Assembly (NCBI GenBank): GCA_016716605.1
Contig: JADJWA010000001.1
Span: 3,021,001 to 3,085,000 of the forward strand
Length of the DNA stretch: 64,000 nt
DNA from: Flavobacteriales bacterium
GTDB lineage: Bacteria > Bacteroidota > Bacteroidia > Flavobacteriales_F > PHOS-HE28
Reading direction: 5' to 3'
Below are positions 35,701-44,943 of the stretch, piece by piece (the first letter of the stretch is position 1; every line of letters begins with the position of its first letter). The notes beneath the pieces were generated by a model that was not told where the DNA came from, ran no database searches, and was given only the letters and a program-made list of their open reading frames with translations. Made by a program: the position numbers and the translations under genes.

Positions 35701-38700
35701 GGGATGCTTGCCAGGCGCATGCCCGGCCGCATATGCCGGTTGGGTGTGGTTGCTGGCTGTGCCGGATTGCCCTGCGATCTCAAGTTGGCGCTGTGCGATG
35801 GCCGCTTCGCCATTGGCCAGGTGTTCCTCCCGCAGGCGGCGCAGGCGGTCGATGCGCGGGAGCACGACTTCGGCCTGCTGCGGCGCCATTTCGAGCACGG
35901 CCACCTGGCGCTGCATCTCGGACCGCAGGCTGTCGGCGAGCATCAGTTCAATTCCGTTGACGGCATCGGCACGTGCATCAAGGTCCGTGAGGCGTTCGGC
36001 GCGTTGCAGGTCGCTCGCGTGGTCACGATAGAGTCCCGCGATGATCTCTTCGTCCTTGATGGAGGAATTGAAGCTCATGGCGGGCACGCTCATGTCGGCC
36101 TCAATGGCCGGCTCGGCATCCGGGTCTTCGGTCGGCTCTTGAGAGCCTGCCAATCGGGCGTCGATGTCGGCGATGCGCTCATCGATCTGCTCACGCTTGC
36201 TGCGGTCGCGCTCCGCATTGGCCAGTTGCAGCAGCTCAGCGCGCTCATTCTCGAGTATGAACCGTTCATCCGCTCCGTTACTGAAGGGGCGCACGGTGCG
36301 TTCTGTTCCGCTATCCGTGGGACTGGTGGAGCCTTGTTCAGCATTCCCCGTCCGCTGCGCATTCAGCGCGCGGGCATCTCCTGCACCGTCCGCTCGCGTC
36401 GCATCGCCGCTTGCCGTGCCCCCCGCAGCTGGTCGGTCGGTTACGGAAGACGCGGTGCTGTTCGTGGGGCTCTGCTGGGCCGCATCGCGGGCTCCCTCCT
36501 CGGATCCGGTGGACGTCCCAGTTCGCGTTGTGTTCGCCGCATGCAGCGATCGATCGCCTTGGTCATTCCCTGAGATGCCCGCCATGCGGTTGCTGGTGCG
36601 CTGCGCATCGCCCTCGGTGCTGCGCTCCTGGGCGCGCGTGCCATCGCGCCGCTCGCCAATGGCCTGCGCGGCGCTCACGAGGTCCCAATCGAAGGTGCGC
36701 GCCTCGGCCTCGGTGCGGTCATCGAGCACGGCGGCATCGAAGCGTTCATCAATGGGCAGCGCGGCGGCTCGCTGATCGGCGGTGCTGATGCGCAGGCCGA
36801 GTTGCTGGGCCTCATCCGCGGAGAGCTCCGTGCCCGCTGCGCGCTCGCTGGTGCTCGCGAGGTGCTTGGTGAGCGAGGCTTGCCCCCGCACCACGGCGGT
36901 GAAGCGCTCAGCGGATTCGGCCTTGCGCACAGCGGCTTGCGTCTCCTCGCGGAGGTAGCTCTGCTGCTGTTCGAGTTCGAGGAGCTGCCGGTCGATTTCC
37001 TCCTTGCGCGAGCGCGACCGGGTCTCTTCTCCTTCGCGCTTGAGGCGTGCCACGCGATCAGCCAGTTCATTCTCCTCATCGCGCTTCGATTTCGCCACGG
37101 CCAGCAGTCGGGAGGCTTCCTTTTCCTGCTCGACCACTTGGCGGCGCGCGACCTCAGCCGGCTCCTGGGATGCATCGGCTTTGGCGCGTTCATCGAGGCG
37201 CTGCTTCAGCGTGCGCAGATGCGTAAGCGCTTGGGTATTGTCCTGCCGGGCCATGGCCTCGTTCAGGTCGTTGCTGAGCTTGGCAGCCTCCAAGGCCCGT
37301 TGCCTGGTATTCAGCGAGGCTGTGGTAAGCGCCAACCCGGTGTTCTGCGCGGCCCTTGCGCGCATGGCCGCATCGCGCGCGCGCTGGCGCGCCTCTGCGG
37401 CTTCGGTCATGAGGGCATTGCGCTGCTGCACATCGGCCCCGACTGCGCTGGCCTGCTGCAGGAGGTCATCGGCTTTGGCGGCGGCTCTCTCCGCCTCTTG
37501 GGTAGCGTCGAGGGCGAGCGCGAAGGCCTCAGCGGCCATGGACTGCTCGTCGAGGGCCTGCGCTTCGCGCTCCCGGGCGTCGTCTTTGGCGATTTGCTGG
37601 GCCTTGGCCTGGTCAACGTCGCCCGTGAAGCCGGCTTGCGTGAGCAGGTCGCCGGTAGGTGCCTCGGGGGCCTTCGCTGCTTCCGCGATCACCTCACGGT
37701 CGCTCACATCGAGGCGGGCGCGGCGCTTGATCTCGTCGAGGGCGAGGGCAACCATGTCTTCGCCGAGCGGTTCGTCGAAGTAGTTGCGGATGGTGAGTTG
37801 CTCAAGGTCGCCCTTGCGGTCGAGGATGAGCTCCTGCCGATAGGCGCGCGGTCCATCGGCCTTGGGCACTTCCACCACGCCCATGTGCGTCTTGCCAGAC
37901 GGACCGCAATCAACGCGGTAACGGTAGCGCCCCGCGCGCGGCGCGCTGAGCACATAGTTGCCATTGATGTCCGTGCGCACATCGGCCACTTGCTCCTGAG
38001 TGAGCATGTCCTCCACCACGATCCGCGCTTTGCGGTCCTCCTTGTCGATACTGCTGGCATAGGTGCCCTTGAAAACCGAGATGGTGACCAGCGCCTGCGC
38101 TGTGCCCACCCGGTAAACGTGAAGCATGCCTTGCTTGCTGTTGCGGCCACTGGCGAAACAGGCCTCCTTCTGCTCGGCATCCACGATGTAGAGGATGTCG
38201 TCGTCCGGGGTGCTCACGGCGAAGTCAAGGTTCTCCGGTCGCCCGAACGCATCGAGGCCGCGGTCGTAGCTGGCGCGGAACACATCGTAGCCGCCCATGC
38301 TGTTATGTCCCTTGCTGCTGAAGTAGAAGACCTTGCCGCCGGGGTGCATGAATGGGAAGTCCTCGTCCTGATCGGTGTTCACGTAGCCGGCGAGCTTCAC
38401 CGGGGTGGCGTAGGTGCCGTTGGGCAGAAGTTCGGAGCGGTAGATGTCGAGGCCGGTCTCACCGTCCTTGCCGTAGCTGCTGAAGTAGATGGGGCCGTTG
38501 CCATCGGGCAAGTGCACCAGGCTCCGGTGCTTGCGTTTCTTGTCGAGGCTGGACCTCAGTTCCTCGGGCAGCACCACGACCTTGCCGCCGATGTCAGCCA
38601 GGTCGTAGAAGCGGAAGAAATCGGCATCGGCCACTTCGACCTTGCCGCGCACGGTGATCTCCTTCAGGTTGCTCAGGAGCTTCTCGCCGTTACGGCATTG

Positions 38701-39111
38701 CTTCTGGAGTGCTTCAACGGGGAAGGCTGCAAGGAGCTTCTTATCCGCGGTGCCGAGGAATCGTTGATATGCGACCTGCGCTTCCTTGAAGCGGTAGTTG
38801 AGGTGATAGGCACGACCGAGCCAGTACCAGGCCAGCGGCTCGGTGGTGGGCGCGTCGGTGGCGAACTTCAGGTGGCTGATGGCGGGCTCCTTGTCCGCGC
38901 TGCCGTGCAGCAGGCAGGCGCCGAAGCGGTAATTGAGCGTGCGGTCGCCGGGCGCGAGGCTCACCAGCTGCGAATACAATGGCATGGCCTCCGCGAAGCG
39001 CTGCTCCTGGAAGAGCTGATCGGCCTTCGCGCGCACCTGCTGGTCACCGCCCTGAGCTTTGGCCAGGAAGGGGAGCAGGAGCAATACCACTATGCCCGTT
39101 GAACGGGTCAT
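32740..39111 (-). CDS. Giant envelope protein: TPR, PD40 propeller, coiled coil, two SPOR-like domains
   Basis: A protein of about 2123 residues. A signal peptide ends PFLAKAQ (near residue 20). TPR-like helices follow (residues 25-130), then PD40-type propeller strands (GPIYFSSYGKDGETGLDIY near 205; GKVFYFSSKGHNSMGGYDVF near 260) and a carboxypeptidase-regulatory-like domain (VRTDINGNYVLSAPRAGRY near 380). About 1300 residues of Ala/Glu/Arg-rich coiled coil come next, broken by Thr/Ser/Gly-rich linkers. Two SPOR-like domains end it, at about 1850-1935 (FKVQIGAFRKPVP) and 2025-2115 (FTVQVGVYSRPVP). SPOR domains bind peptidoglycan. The N-terminal order matches the T9SS-associated PorE. A GTG at 39159 overlapping the plsY stop is an alternative start; the ATG at 39111 gives the cleaner signal peptide. 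Confidence 0.8.
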   Translation of the reverse strand: MTRSTGIVVLLLLPFLAKAQGGDQQVRAKADQLFQEQRFAEAMPLYSQLVSLAPGDRTLNYRFGACLLHGSADKEPAISHLKFATDAPTTEPLAWYWLGRAYHLNYRFKEAQVAYQRFLGTADKKLLAAFPVEALQKQCRNGEKLLSNLKEITVRGKVEVADADFFRFYDLADIGGKVVVLPEELRSSLDKKRKHRSLVHLPDGNGPIYFSSYGKDGETGLDIYRSELLPNGTYATPVKLAGYVNTDQDEDFPFMHPGGKVFYFSSKGHNSMGGYDVFRASYDRGLDAFGRPENLDFAVSTPDDDILYIVDAEQKEACFASGRNSKQGMLHVYRVGTAQALVTISVFKGTYASSIDKEDRKARIVVEDMLTQEQVADVRTDINGNYVLSAPRAGRYRYRVDCGPSGKTHMGVVEVPKADGPRAYRQELILDRKGDLEQLTIRNYFDEPLGEDMVALALDEIKRRARLDVSDREVIAEAAKAPEAPTGDLLTQAGFTGDVDQAKAQQIAKDDAREREAQALDEQSMAAEAFALALDATQEAERAAAKADDLLQQASAVGADVQQRNALMTEAAEARQRARDAAMRARAAQNTGLALTTASLNTRQRALEAAKLSNDLNEAMARQDNTQALTHLRTLKQRLDERAKADASQEPAEVARRQVVEQEKEASRLLAVAKSKRDEENELADRVARLKREGEETRSRSRKEEIDRQLLELEQQQSYLREETQAAVRKAESAERFTAVVRGQASLTKHLASTSERAAGTELSADEAQQLGLRISTADQRAAALPIDERFDAAVLDDRTEAEARTFDWDLVSAAQAIGERRDGTRAQERSTEGDAQRTSNRMAGISGNDQGDRSLHAANTTRTGTSTGSEEGARDAAQQSPTNSTASSVTDRPAAGGTASGDATRADGAGDARALNAQRTGNAEQGSTSPTDSGTERTVRPFSNGADERFILENERAELLQLANAERDRSKREQIDERIADIDARLAGSQEPTEDPDAEPAIEADMSVPAMSFNSSIKDEEIIAGLYRDHASDLQRAERLTDLDARADAVNGIELMLADSLRSEMQRQVAVLEMAPQQAEVVLPRIDRLRRLREEHLANGEAAIAQRQLEIAGQSGTASNHTQPAYAAGHAPGKHPINDRYVSIDRYARDVFSSKVEHRSQAKGMDDAIALREADVARMDGLTARIDSMERQLAGMPLGKEADKLRKKTDQLIDERFIIRTDLGQRSAFLMREEWKASGDSLEKVEALVAKRGLAPDEPLMAMAREFASEAKRYVDNAAQLRKRADRIEDIVLRDSLYRRAYRDELLALKANDQAITVQNYLAGDRHARGEALAYEEVASRVLGIELKPTRPLLAEGSDQRVATRVAADSGDAEAMATQPREAPQETSDLIEPTEPIAQAGSASETSSGGISESANGATAESPDVRTGTEEQGRNGSTPVDRAAAELTATSTADREAAQEPSLESAADAGQQTDRSAIGTDRGATATQGSRQQRDELAGEAAQVIAQAERRLSTTDKKPAHMYERFLKSESVQLAPAALDPGADPDLFAVRAESLARDAAEQEQRSQESADRATAYADSAATARKRDRERLQALAVRERVISDSLHSASVRAAVASVELGSLADDAAKAKVLRDRLVKFYYLTPEEQRMALLDGDASRYFQAKALAMEQGEAASEAELAAASNRDVALLLKQQARAAEREAVNGRLSPAEASSRAIALDARAIQLELKADSLSNVASRLRGAAGINEAQAGVMLQAMPAERSSELMALEQRTRRTEALLAESRDQAAAGLVQPVALSSTTGPSTSQPSTPQPSTFRMPDELVEDVFILNEPSVRREEAIPMDVELPAGIVFKVQIGAFRKPVPQEAFSDMTPVMGETVGNGLVRYTAGLFTGAQSALAAKDLVRERGYRDAFVVAYRDGKRISLGEAMRATQQGAALADSPIRMRGVSEEPAARIVESPVPAAPPAMVIKQPAAAAQAAEAEDAAAILARYPPSAEQIVSAFVPSTEASAYYDVPGAAPAKQVETIKGLFFTVQVGVYSRPVPLDKLFNITPLNSELTESAKVRYTTGRYMDLDAARTRKDEAVRLGVKDAFITAYLNGKRIPVREGTALLQQFGASILAQP

Positions 39112-39155
39112 CGTCCGAGAGTGGGCGCTTAAACCGCGCTTCAGTCGATTGGGTT

Positions 39156-39806
39156 TCACCGCCTGTGGCCGGCACGTCCGGCCAGCACCAGCCGGTTCTC
39201 TTCACCGCGGAGCAGCCGCCCGATGTTCTCACGGTGTGTGTAATAGACCAATGCGCACAGCACGATCGCGAAGCCGACCTTGATCGGACTCTGCTCCTTC
39301 CATAGCAACCCCACGGCCAAGGGGAAGGCCAGCGCTGCGGCGAGCGAGCTGAGCGACACGTAACGTGAGCCCATGAAGACCAACGCGAACACGGCCACGC
39401 AGACCCCGGCGGCACCCGGATGCACAGCGAGCACCCCACCCAAGCTGGTGGCCACGCCCTTGCCTCCGCGGAAGCCAGCGAATACCGGATAGAGGTGACC
39501 GAGCACGGTGGCCAGCACCAGGCTCACGCGCAGCCACATCCAAGGCGCCGTATCGGGCTCGAGCTCCGTGAAATTCGGCAGCACGCGCACCGGTGCGAAT
39601 CCCTTCAGCACATCGATAAGCAGAACGGGCACTCCAGCGCGCGGTCCCAGCACGCGGAAGGTGTTGGTGGCTCCGGCGTTGCGGCTGCCGTGCTCGCGCA
39701 CATCGATCCCGAAGAAGGCACGCCCCCACCATACGCTGGTAGGGATGCTCCCACAGAGATAAGCGAGCACCATGGCGAATACTCCGTACACCCAAGGGAA
39801 TTCCAT
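39156..39806 (-). CDS. plsY: Glycerol-3-phosphate acyltransferase PlsY
   Basis: A 216-residue inner-membrane enzyme using acyl-phosphate to acylate glycerol 3-phosphate, the first step of phospholipid synthesis. It has the three PlsY motifs: LCGSIPTSVWWG (near residue 18), GSRNAGATNTFRVLG (near residue 41) and GHLYPVFAGFRGGKGVAT (near residue 100). About five membrane helices are visible. Its stop lies inside the alternative GTG start of the giant envelope gene downstream, so the two may be co-transcribed. A TACCTTTA box (minus strand, 39865-39872) lies about 60 bases upstream of the ATG. Confidence 0.95.
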   Translation of the reverse strand: MEFPWVYGVFAMVLAYLCGSIPTSVWWGRAFFGIDVREHGSRNAGATNTFRVLGPRAGVPVLLIDVLKGFAPVRVLPNFTELEPDTAPWMWLRVSLVLATVLGHLYPVFAGFRGGKGVATSLGGVLAVHPGAAGVCVAVFALVFMGSRYVSLSSLAAALAFPLAVGLLWKEQSPIKVGFAIVLCALVYYTHRENIGRLLRGEENRLVLAGRAGHRR

Positions 39807-39864
39807 CGTTCAGTGTCATGGATGAACCGACCAAGCCCTCAAGGTTCGCCTGTCCATCTTGGGG

Positions 39865-39872
39865 TAAAGGTA
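39865..39872 (-). promoter_or_regulatory. Candidate -7 box for plsY
   Basis: The minus strand reads TACCTTTA, one mismatch from TAnnTTTG, about 58 bases upstream of the plsY ATG. Confidence 0.35.
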
Positions 39873-39982
39873 GCCGCACGCCTCACCCGGCTCGCCCATC
39901 GGCAAAGCGCTTGTCCCTGCCCCGTTGTTATCAAAAGCGCAGGTGCCGATCCATTCAGCCGAGCCTTGACGGCTACACGGGC

Positions 39983-41080
39983 TCAAACGTTGAACAGGAA
40001 GTGCATCACATCCCCGTCCTTCACGATGTACTCCTTGCCCTCTGTGCGCAGCTTCCCGGCTGCGCGGCAAGCGGCCTCGCTGCCCAAAGCGATGAAGTCG
40101 TCATAGCCGATCACTTCGGCGCGGATGTATCCCTTCTCGAAGTCGCTGTGGATGACGCCTGCCGCTTGCGGTCCGGTATCGCCTTGGTGGATTGTCCAGG
40201 CGCGGACTTCCTGCACTCCAGCGGTGAAGTAGGTCTGAAGCTTCAGCAAGTGATAGGCGGCGTGTATGAGCTTGTTCACGCCTGGCTCATCCAGGCCGAT
40301 GTCCTTGAGGAACATCTCGCGCTCCTCGGGGGTCTCCAAACTGGCGATCTCTGCCTCGATGGCCGCTGTGACGAAAATGACCTCCGCGTTCTCATTCGCA
40401 ACCGCGGCCCTCACCTTCTCCACGTAATCATTGCCCTTCACGGCGCTCTGCTCATCCACGTTGCACACGTACATCACAGGCTTGGTGGTGAGCAACTGGA
40501 ATTCGCTCAGCAGCGCCGGGTCATCGTTCGCGGTGATGGCAGTGCGCGCGCTCTCGCCTTTGAGCAGCGCGGCGCGGATCCGGGACAGGAGCTCGAAGCG
40601 GCGCTTGGCCTCCTTCTCACCGATCGCCGCCTGCTTCTCCACTTTCTTGATCCGCGCCTCCACGGTCTCGAGGTCCTTCAACTGGAGCTCGATGTCGATC
40701 ACCTCCTTGTCACGCACAGGGTCCACGCTGCCATCCACGTGCACCACGTTGGGGTCGTTGAAGCACCGGAGCACATGCAGGATGGCATCGCATTCGCGGA
40801 TGTTTCCGAGGAATTGGTTGCCTAGGCCCTCCCCTTTGCTGGCGCCTTTCACCAGTCCGGCGATATCGACGATCTCCACGGTAGTGGGCACCACGCGCTG
40901 CGGCTTCACCAGTTCGGCGAGCCTATTCAAGCGCGCGTCGGGGACGGTGATGGTGCCCACGTTCGGCTCAATGGTGCAGAATGGGAAATTGGCTGCCTGG
41001 GCTTTGGCATTGCTCAGGCAATTGAACAAGGTGCTCTTGCCCACGTTGGGCAGTCCGACGATCCCGCACTTCAAGGCCAT
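39983..41080 (-). CDS. ychF: Ribosome-associated ATPase YchF
   Basis: A 365-residue P-loop protein of the Obg/HflX superfamily that binds ribosomes and prefers ATP. The P-loop is GLPNVGKSTLFN at residues 8-19, switch/G3 is DIAGLVKGASKGEG near residue 68, and the G4-like motif is the atypical NVDE near residue 205 that marks ATP preference. A coiled coil (residues 130-170) and the C-terminal TGS domain (FTAGVQEVRAWTI onward) complete the family order. It is cytoplasmic. The TACATTCG box upstream suggests its own promoter; the downstream gap to plsY is 176 bases. Confidence 0.95.
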   Translation of the reverse strand: MALKCGIVGLPNVGKSTLFNCLSNAKAQAANFPFCTIEPNVGTITVPDARLNRLAELVKPQRVVPTTVEIVDIAGLVKGASKGEGLGNQFLGNIRECDAILHVLRCFNDPNVVHVDGSVDPVRDKEVIDIELQLKDLETVEARIKKVEKQAAIGEKEAKRRFELLSRIRAALLKGESARTAITANDDPALLSEFQLLTTKPVMYVCNVDEQSAVKGNDYVEKVRAAVANENAEVIFVTAAIEAEIASLETPEEREMFLKDIGLDEPGVNKLIHAAYHLLKLQTYFTAGVQEVRAWTIHQGDTGPQAAGVIHSDFEKGYIRAEVIGYDDFIALGSEAACRAAGKLRTEGKEYIVKDGDVMHFLFNV

Positions 41081-41532
41081 GGCTATCCTCCCTGTTTATT
41101 GAGGGGCGCGAATGTAGGTGGGCTGAACGGAGCGCGCGACGGTTGCCTTGCGCACCGTGCAGAGGGCGGTAATCGGCCTCAACCTGGGGGCCATGAATGC
41201 GCTCGGCGGAACCTGCCTCCACTGCATCGGCTGCACCGGGAGCGCCATAAGGGACTGCCGCACCAATAGGAACAGAATCGCTTGGCGGAAGGAAGGCGCC
41301 GGCCACAAGGTGAGACGGTGATCAGTTACGCTCACTGAGGCTCGCATCCTTCCCTCGATGAGTCACATCACCGGCAGCAAAGCGCTCTTGTTGCTCAGGA
41401 CCAAGAGATCTGGTAGTACCTAGTGGACTCCAAAGCGTGGTCCTTGAGGATGCACATTTCAGAGCCGAACGTTCCACACCACATCCGTAACCAGGCTTCC
41501 AAAGGCGGTGTCCCATCGGAAAACTGCTGCCC
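41081..41532. other. 452-base intergenic region without recognisable gene
   Basis: Between divergent ychF and the first serine hydrolase. It holds the ychF -7 box (TACATTCG on the minus strand at 41109-41116). A weak inverted repeat, AGGACCA at 41397-41403 with TGGTCCT at 41438-41444, is the only other structure seen. Short open frames exist on both strands but show no family pattern. Confidence 0.5.
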
Positions 41533-43032
41533 ATGCCGCGCATCTTGACCTGCTGCGTTCTTCTTTGCTCGCTATTGATCGCCCCGTTCGCCAGTGGCCA
41601 AGGACATGTGGCCGATCCGTTCAGGACCGATGCGGATGCCTTCCTGCGATCGATGGTCAAGGAACTCGGCATTCCTGGTCTTGCGGTGACCGTGGTGAAG
41701 GATGGCAAGGCCGTGATCGCCGAGGGCTACGGCATGGCCGATCTGGAGAACAAGCGATCGGCCGATGGAGCAACGTGCTACTACATCGCATCCGCCACCA
41801 AACCGTTCACAGCGCTGCTGGCCGCGATCCTCGATGCGGAAGGCACGCTCAAGCTGAACGACCCGCTCGGCAAGTACTATCCGGCTTTGGTGCTCGATAG
41901 CATCGACTTGAACAAGGTCCTCCTGCGCGATCTGCTCACCCACACCTCCGGCCTGGACAACGCCGCCATCAGTTGGCGATCGGCATTCTCCGGTGATCAT
42001 GACCCGGCCTTGCTCGATGACCTCATGAAGTACTGCGCGCGGAACAAGGCTGGGCAGGGCTGCTATGAGTACACCAACGTGGGCTACAACATCTATGGGA
42101 TGGTGGTGCAGCGCGCAACCGGCCGCTCATGGAAGGACCTGTTGAAGGAAAAGGTATTCGACCCTGCAGGCATGACTCGCACCACCGCGTACATCTCACT
42201 TGCTCAGAAGAACGGATGGACGATCGCGAAGCCGTACTCGGTGCTCTCCACCACGCAACCAGTGCCGCTGGAGAAGCAGGACAACACCATGCAATCCGCA
42301 GGCGGGCTCATCACCACCGCGCAGGACATGGCGCGCTGGCTGCAGTTGCATGTGAACGAAGGCATGCTCGATGGGAAGCAGGTGATCCCGGCGGTGGTCA
42401 TGCGATCCACCTCAGTGCCTCTTGTAAAGGTCACTGGCCGGGAACAGCGCATGTTCGCAGCCGACCAGAGCGGAGCCGGGTGGATGCTCGGATCGTACAA
42501 AGGGGAACCGGTGGCCCACCATTCAGGCGGCTTCGCTGGGCATGCGGCGCTCACCTCGTTCATGCCTGGCAAAGGAATGGCGGTCGCCGTGATGGTGAAT
42601 GAGGACGTGAGCGGTGGCCGGTTGGCGGACATGCTGGCCGGTGCGCTGTACGATCATCTCCTGGTCGACGGGCAAGCATTCGACATGTCCCAAGTGAATG
42701 CCTTCGCGGAACAACTGAAAGAGATCCGTACTCGGATCGAAGCGGGCATCGCTCAACGCGCGCAGCGGCCCTGGACCCTGAGCAAGGAGCGCTCGGTCTA
42801 TGCCGGACGCTACACCTCTGCGAAGCTGGGCACCCTGGAGGTTCGCGCGGATGGCTCGGCACTGCACGTTTCCATCGGCAATCTGCATTGCACGGCAACC
42901 GCGTTCACCGAACCGGAGACCATCCGCGTGGAACTGATCCCCGGTCGCGGTGAGGTGATCGGCTTCCGGATGACCGACGGGCGGGCGAGCGGCCTGCGGT
43001 ACAACGACAATGAATTCATCCGTGTCGAATAG
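41533..43032 (+). CDS. Secreted serine hydrolase, beta-lactamase/class C PBP family
   Basis: A 499-residue exported enzyme of the beta-lactamase-related serine hydrolase family (esterases, D-aminopeptidases, DD-peptidases). The signal peptide ends IAPFASGQ near residue 23. The active-site SxxK is SATK in YYIASATKPFTALLAA near residue 96, the second motif YTN is in CYEYTNVGYNIYG near residue 180, and the third motif is HSGG in VAHHSGGFAGHAAL near residue 326. A C-terminal beta domain of about 130 residues follows. Substrate cannot be inferred. A second paralogue lies 244 bases downstream. Confidence 0.85.
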   Translation: MPRILTCCVLLCSLLIAPFASGQGHVADPFRTDADAFLRSMVKELGIPGLAVTVVKDGKAVIAEGYGMADLENKRSADGATCYYIASATKPFTALLAAILDAEGTLKLNDPLGKYYPALVLDSIDLNKVLLRDLLTHTSGLDNAAISWRSAFSGDHDPALLDDLMKYCARNKAGQGCYEYTNVGYNIYGMVVQRATGRSWKDLLKEKVFDPAGMTRTTAYISLAQKNGWTIAKPYSVLSTTQPVPLEKQDNTMQSAGGLITTAQDMARWLQLHVNEGMLDGKQVIPAVVMRSTSVPLVKVTGREQRMFAADQSGAGWMLGSYKGEPVAHHSGGFAGHAALTSFMPGKGMAVAVMVNEDVSGGRLADMLAGALYDHLLVDGQAFDMSQVNAFAEQLKEIRTRIEAGIAQRAQRPWTLSKERSVYAGRYTSAKLGTLEVRADGSALHVSIGNLHCTATAFTEPETIRVELIPGRGEVIGFRMTDGRASGLRYNDNEFIRVE

Positions 43033-43276
43033 GCCGTTGGACCTTTCGACCCAACCCGGAGTTCGACCTTGGCTGATACGGCAGATTGACGCGAAGGCTT
43101 TCGCGCGCCGCATGCTTGGAAGGATCAGCGACCAGAGCGCAATGGGCAACACGATCCGGTGGTGCTGCGGATCATGAGCAGGCGGCCGTCCGTTCACCCC
43201 GCCGCTCGTCCGCTCCTCACCGTCTGTAACGCGCTTCGCGATGCCTGCGTCACATTCGCCGAACCAACCGCCGAAC

Positions 43277-44908
43277 ATGCCACGCCATCTTTCGCTCTTC
43301 GCTTCGCTGCTCCTAGCCGCTGCCCTGCAGGCACAAACGCATACGACCGCCTACGATGCGGAAGTGCAAGCCCATTTCACCGCCGACGCGCCCGGTGGTG
43401 CCGTGCTGGTAGCGCAAGGCGGCAAAGTGCTCTATGAGCGAGCGCTCGGACTGGCCGATGCCTCTTTGAAGACGGCGCTCACCACGGCCCATCAGTTCCG
43501 CATCGGCAGCGTGACCAAGCAGTTCGCAGCGGTGGCGATCATGCAGCTGGCGGAAGCAGGCAAGCTGAAGCTCGACGACGAGATCCAGAAGCACGTGGAC
43601 TTCCCGCGGAAAGAGCAGCCCATCACCGTCGAGCATCTGCTCACCCACACCTCCGGAATCCCCAACTTCACGGATGGGCCGCACTACACACCGGATGCAT
43701 ATGCCAAGGATATCGAGCTGAAGGACGTGATCGCGCTCTTCGCCGACCTGCCGCTGGAATTCGCGCCCGGAACGAGGTGGAGCTACAGCAATAGCGGCTA
43801 CCTGCTGCTCACGGCCATCATCGAGAAGGCATCGGGGCGATCATGGACCGAATTCGCCAATGAGCACTTGTTCAAACCTGCGGGCATGACGCAGAGCAGT
43901 GCGGCCATCACGGGCGGCGCATTGGCCAAGGAGCCCATAGGCTATTCCGAAGTCGAGGCCGGTTGGGAGCCGGCCAAGCCCATCAGCATGACCTGGCCGC
44001 GCGCTGCGGGCTGCATCCGCAGCACGGTTGGTGACCTGCATAAATGGAACAGCAGCGTATTCGCAGGGAAGCTGATCCCGAAGGCGTGGTTGGACAGAGC
44101 GCACAAGGGCGTAATGCTCGCCGATGGAAGCAGCAACCCGTATGGCTACGGGTGGGGCTTCATGAACGTGCAGGGCAGCCCCACGGTCGAGCACGGCGGA
44201 GGCATAGATGGATTCGTGAGCAACAGCATCTACCTGCCCAATGAAGACATCTACGTGGCGGTGCTGGTGAACCGCGAAAGCGATGACGCGAGCACCCTGG
44301 CGCCCGCTTTGGCGGCCATCGCCTTGGGCAAGCCCTACGGCGGTCCGGCCGTCCCATTGGATCCAAAGGAGGCCGAAGCGCTCACCGGCGTGTATGTGAA
44401 CGCCGAGGGCGTCGAGCGGTACATCACCGCAGATGAGAATGGATTGCATGCGCAGCGCCAAGGCTCGTCGGTGAAGGACCTGACGCACCTGGGAAACGGC
44501 CGCTTCATATACACCGGCGATGTGATCACCCTCAGCTTCGAGCGTGCCAATGGCGCGGTGACCGGCGCTCGCTTCCTCAGCCGCAACGCGGATGAGCAGC
44601 TCACTCGTTCCGACAAGCCCTTGCCGAAGCCGCGCGTTGAGCTAGCCTTGAGGAACGCCGACCTTCTGCCCTATGTCGGCGAGTTCGAGTTAATGCCCGG
44701 CCTCACGCTCACCTTCCGTGCCGAGGGCGACCGCTTCTTCGTGACGGCCACGCGCCAGCAGGAGATCGAAGTCTTCAGCGAAGCGCCGCACAAATTCTTC
44801 TTGAAGGTGGTGGACGCCACGATCGAGTTCCATCCGGAAGCGGACGGCACGGTGAACCGCATCACCTTCACCCAAGGCGGTGCCATGGAAGGGAAGCGGG
44901 TCAAGTAG
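43277..44908 (+). CDS. Secreted serine hydrolase, beta-lactamase family (second copy)
   Basis: A 543-residue exported enzyme from the same family as the preceding gene. The signal peptide is LSLFASLLLAAALQAQ. The SxxK motif is SVTK in RIGSVTKQFAAVAIMQ near residue 78, the YSN motif is in WSYSNSGYLLLTAI near residue 172, and the HGGG motif is in VEHGGGIDGFVSNS near residue 304. It ends with an extra beta-barrel-like domain (residues 360-540). The ATG at 43277 is chosen over 43241 because it opens directly into the signal peptide. It is only moderately similar to the upstream copy, so it looks like an old duplication. Confidence 0.85.
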   Translation: MPRHLSLFASLLLAAALQAQTHTTAYDAEVQAHFTADAPGGAVLVAQGGKVLYERALGLADASLKTALTTAHQFRIGSVTKQFAAVAIMQLAEAGKLKLDDEIQKHVDFPRKEQPITVEHLLTHTSGIPNFTDGPHYTPDAYAKDIELKDVIALFADLPLEFAPGTRWSYSNSGYLLLTAIIEKASGRSWTEFANEHLFKPAGMTQSSAAITGGALAKEPIGYSEVEAGWEPAKPISMTWPRAAGCIRSTVGDLHKWNSSVFAGKLIPKAWLDRAHKGVMLADGSSNPYGYGWGFMNVQGSPTVEHGGGIDGFVSNSIYLPNEDIYVAVLVNRESDDASTLAPALAAIALGKPYGGPAVPLDPKEAEALTGVYVNAEGVERYITADENGLHAQRQGSSVKDLTHLGNGRFIYTGDVITLSFERANGAVTGARFLSRNADEQLTRSDKPLPKPRVELALRNADLLPYVGEFELMPGLTLTFRAEGDRFFVTATRQQEIEVFSEAPHKFFLKVVDATIEFHPEADGTVNRITFTQGGAMEGKRVK

Positions 44909-44943
44909 CTTCGCTGGACCAGACCTCCTCAGAAGTACCGAGC

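Noticed and set aside
36802..39102. 766-codon open frame opposite the giant SPOR protein
   Set aside because: Antisense shadow; the minus strand has signal peptide, TPR, PD40 and SPOR features while this frame has none.
43033..43276. Possible small gene between the two serine hydrolases
   Set aside because: Only short frames without motifs; treated as a plain intergenic gap.
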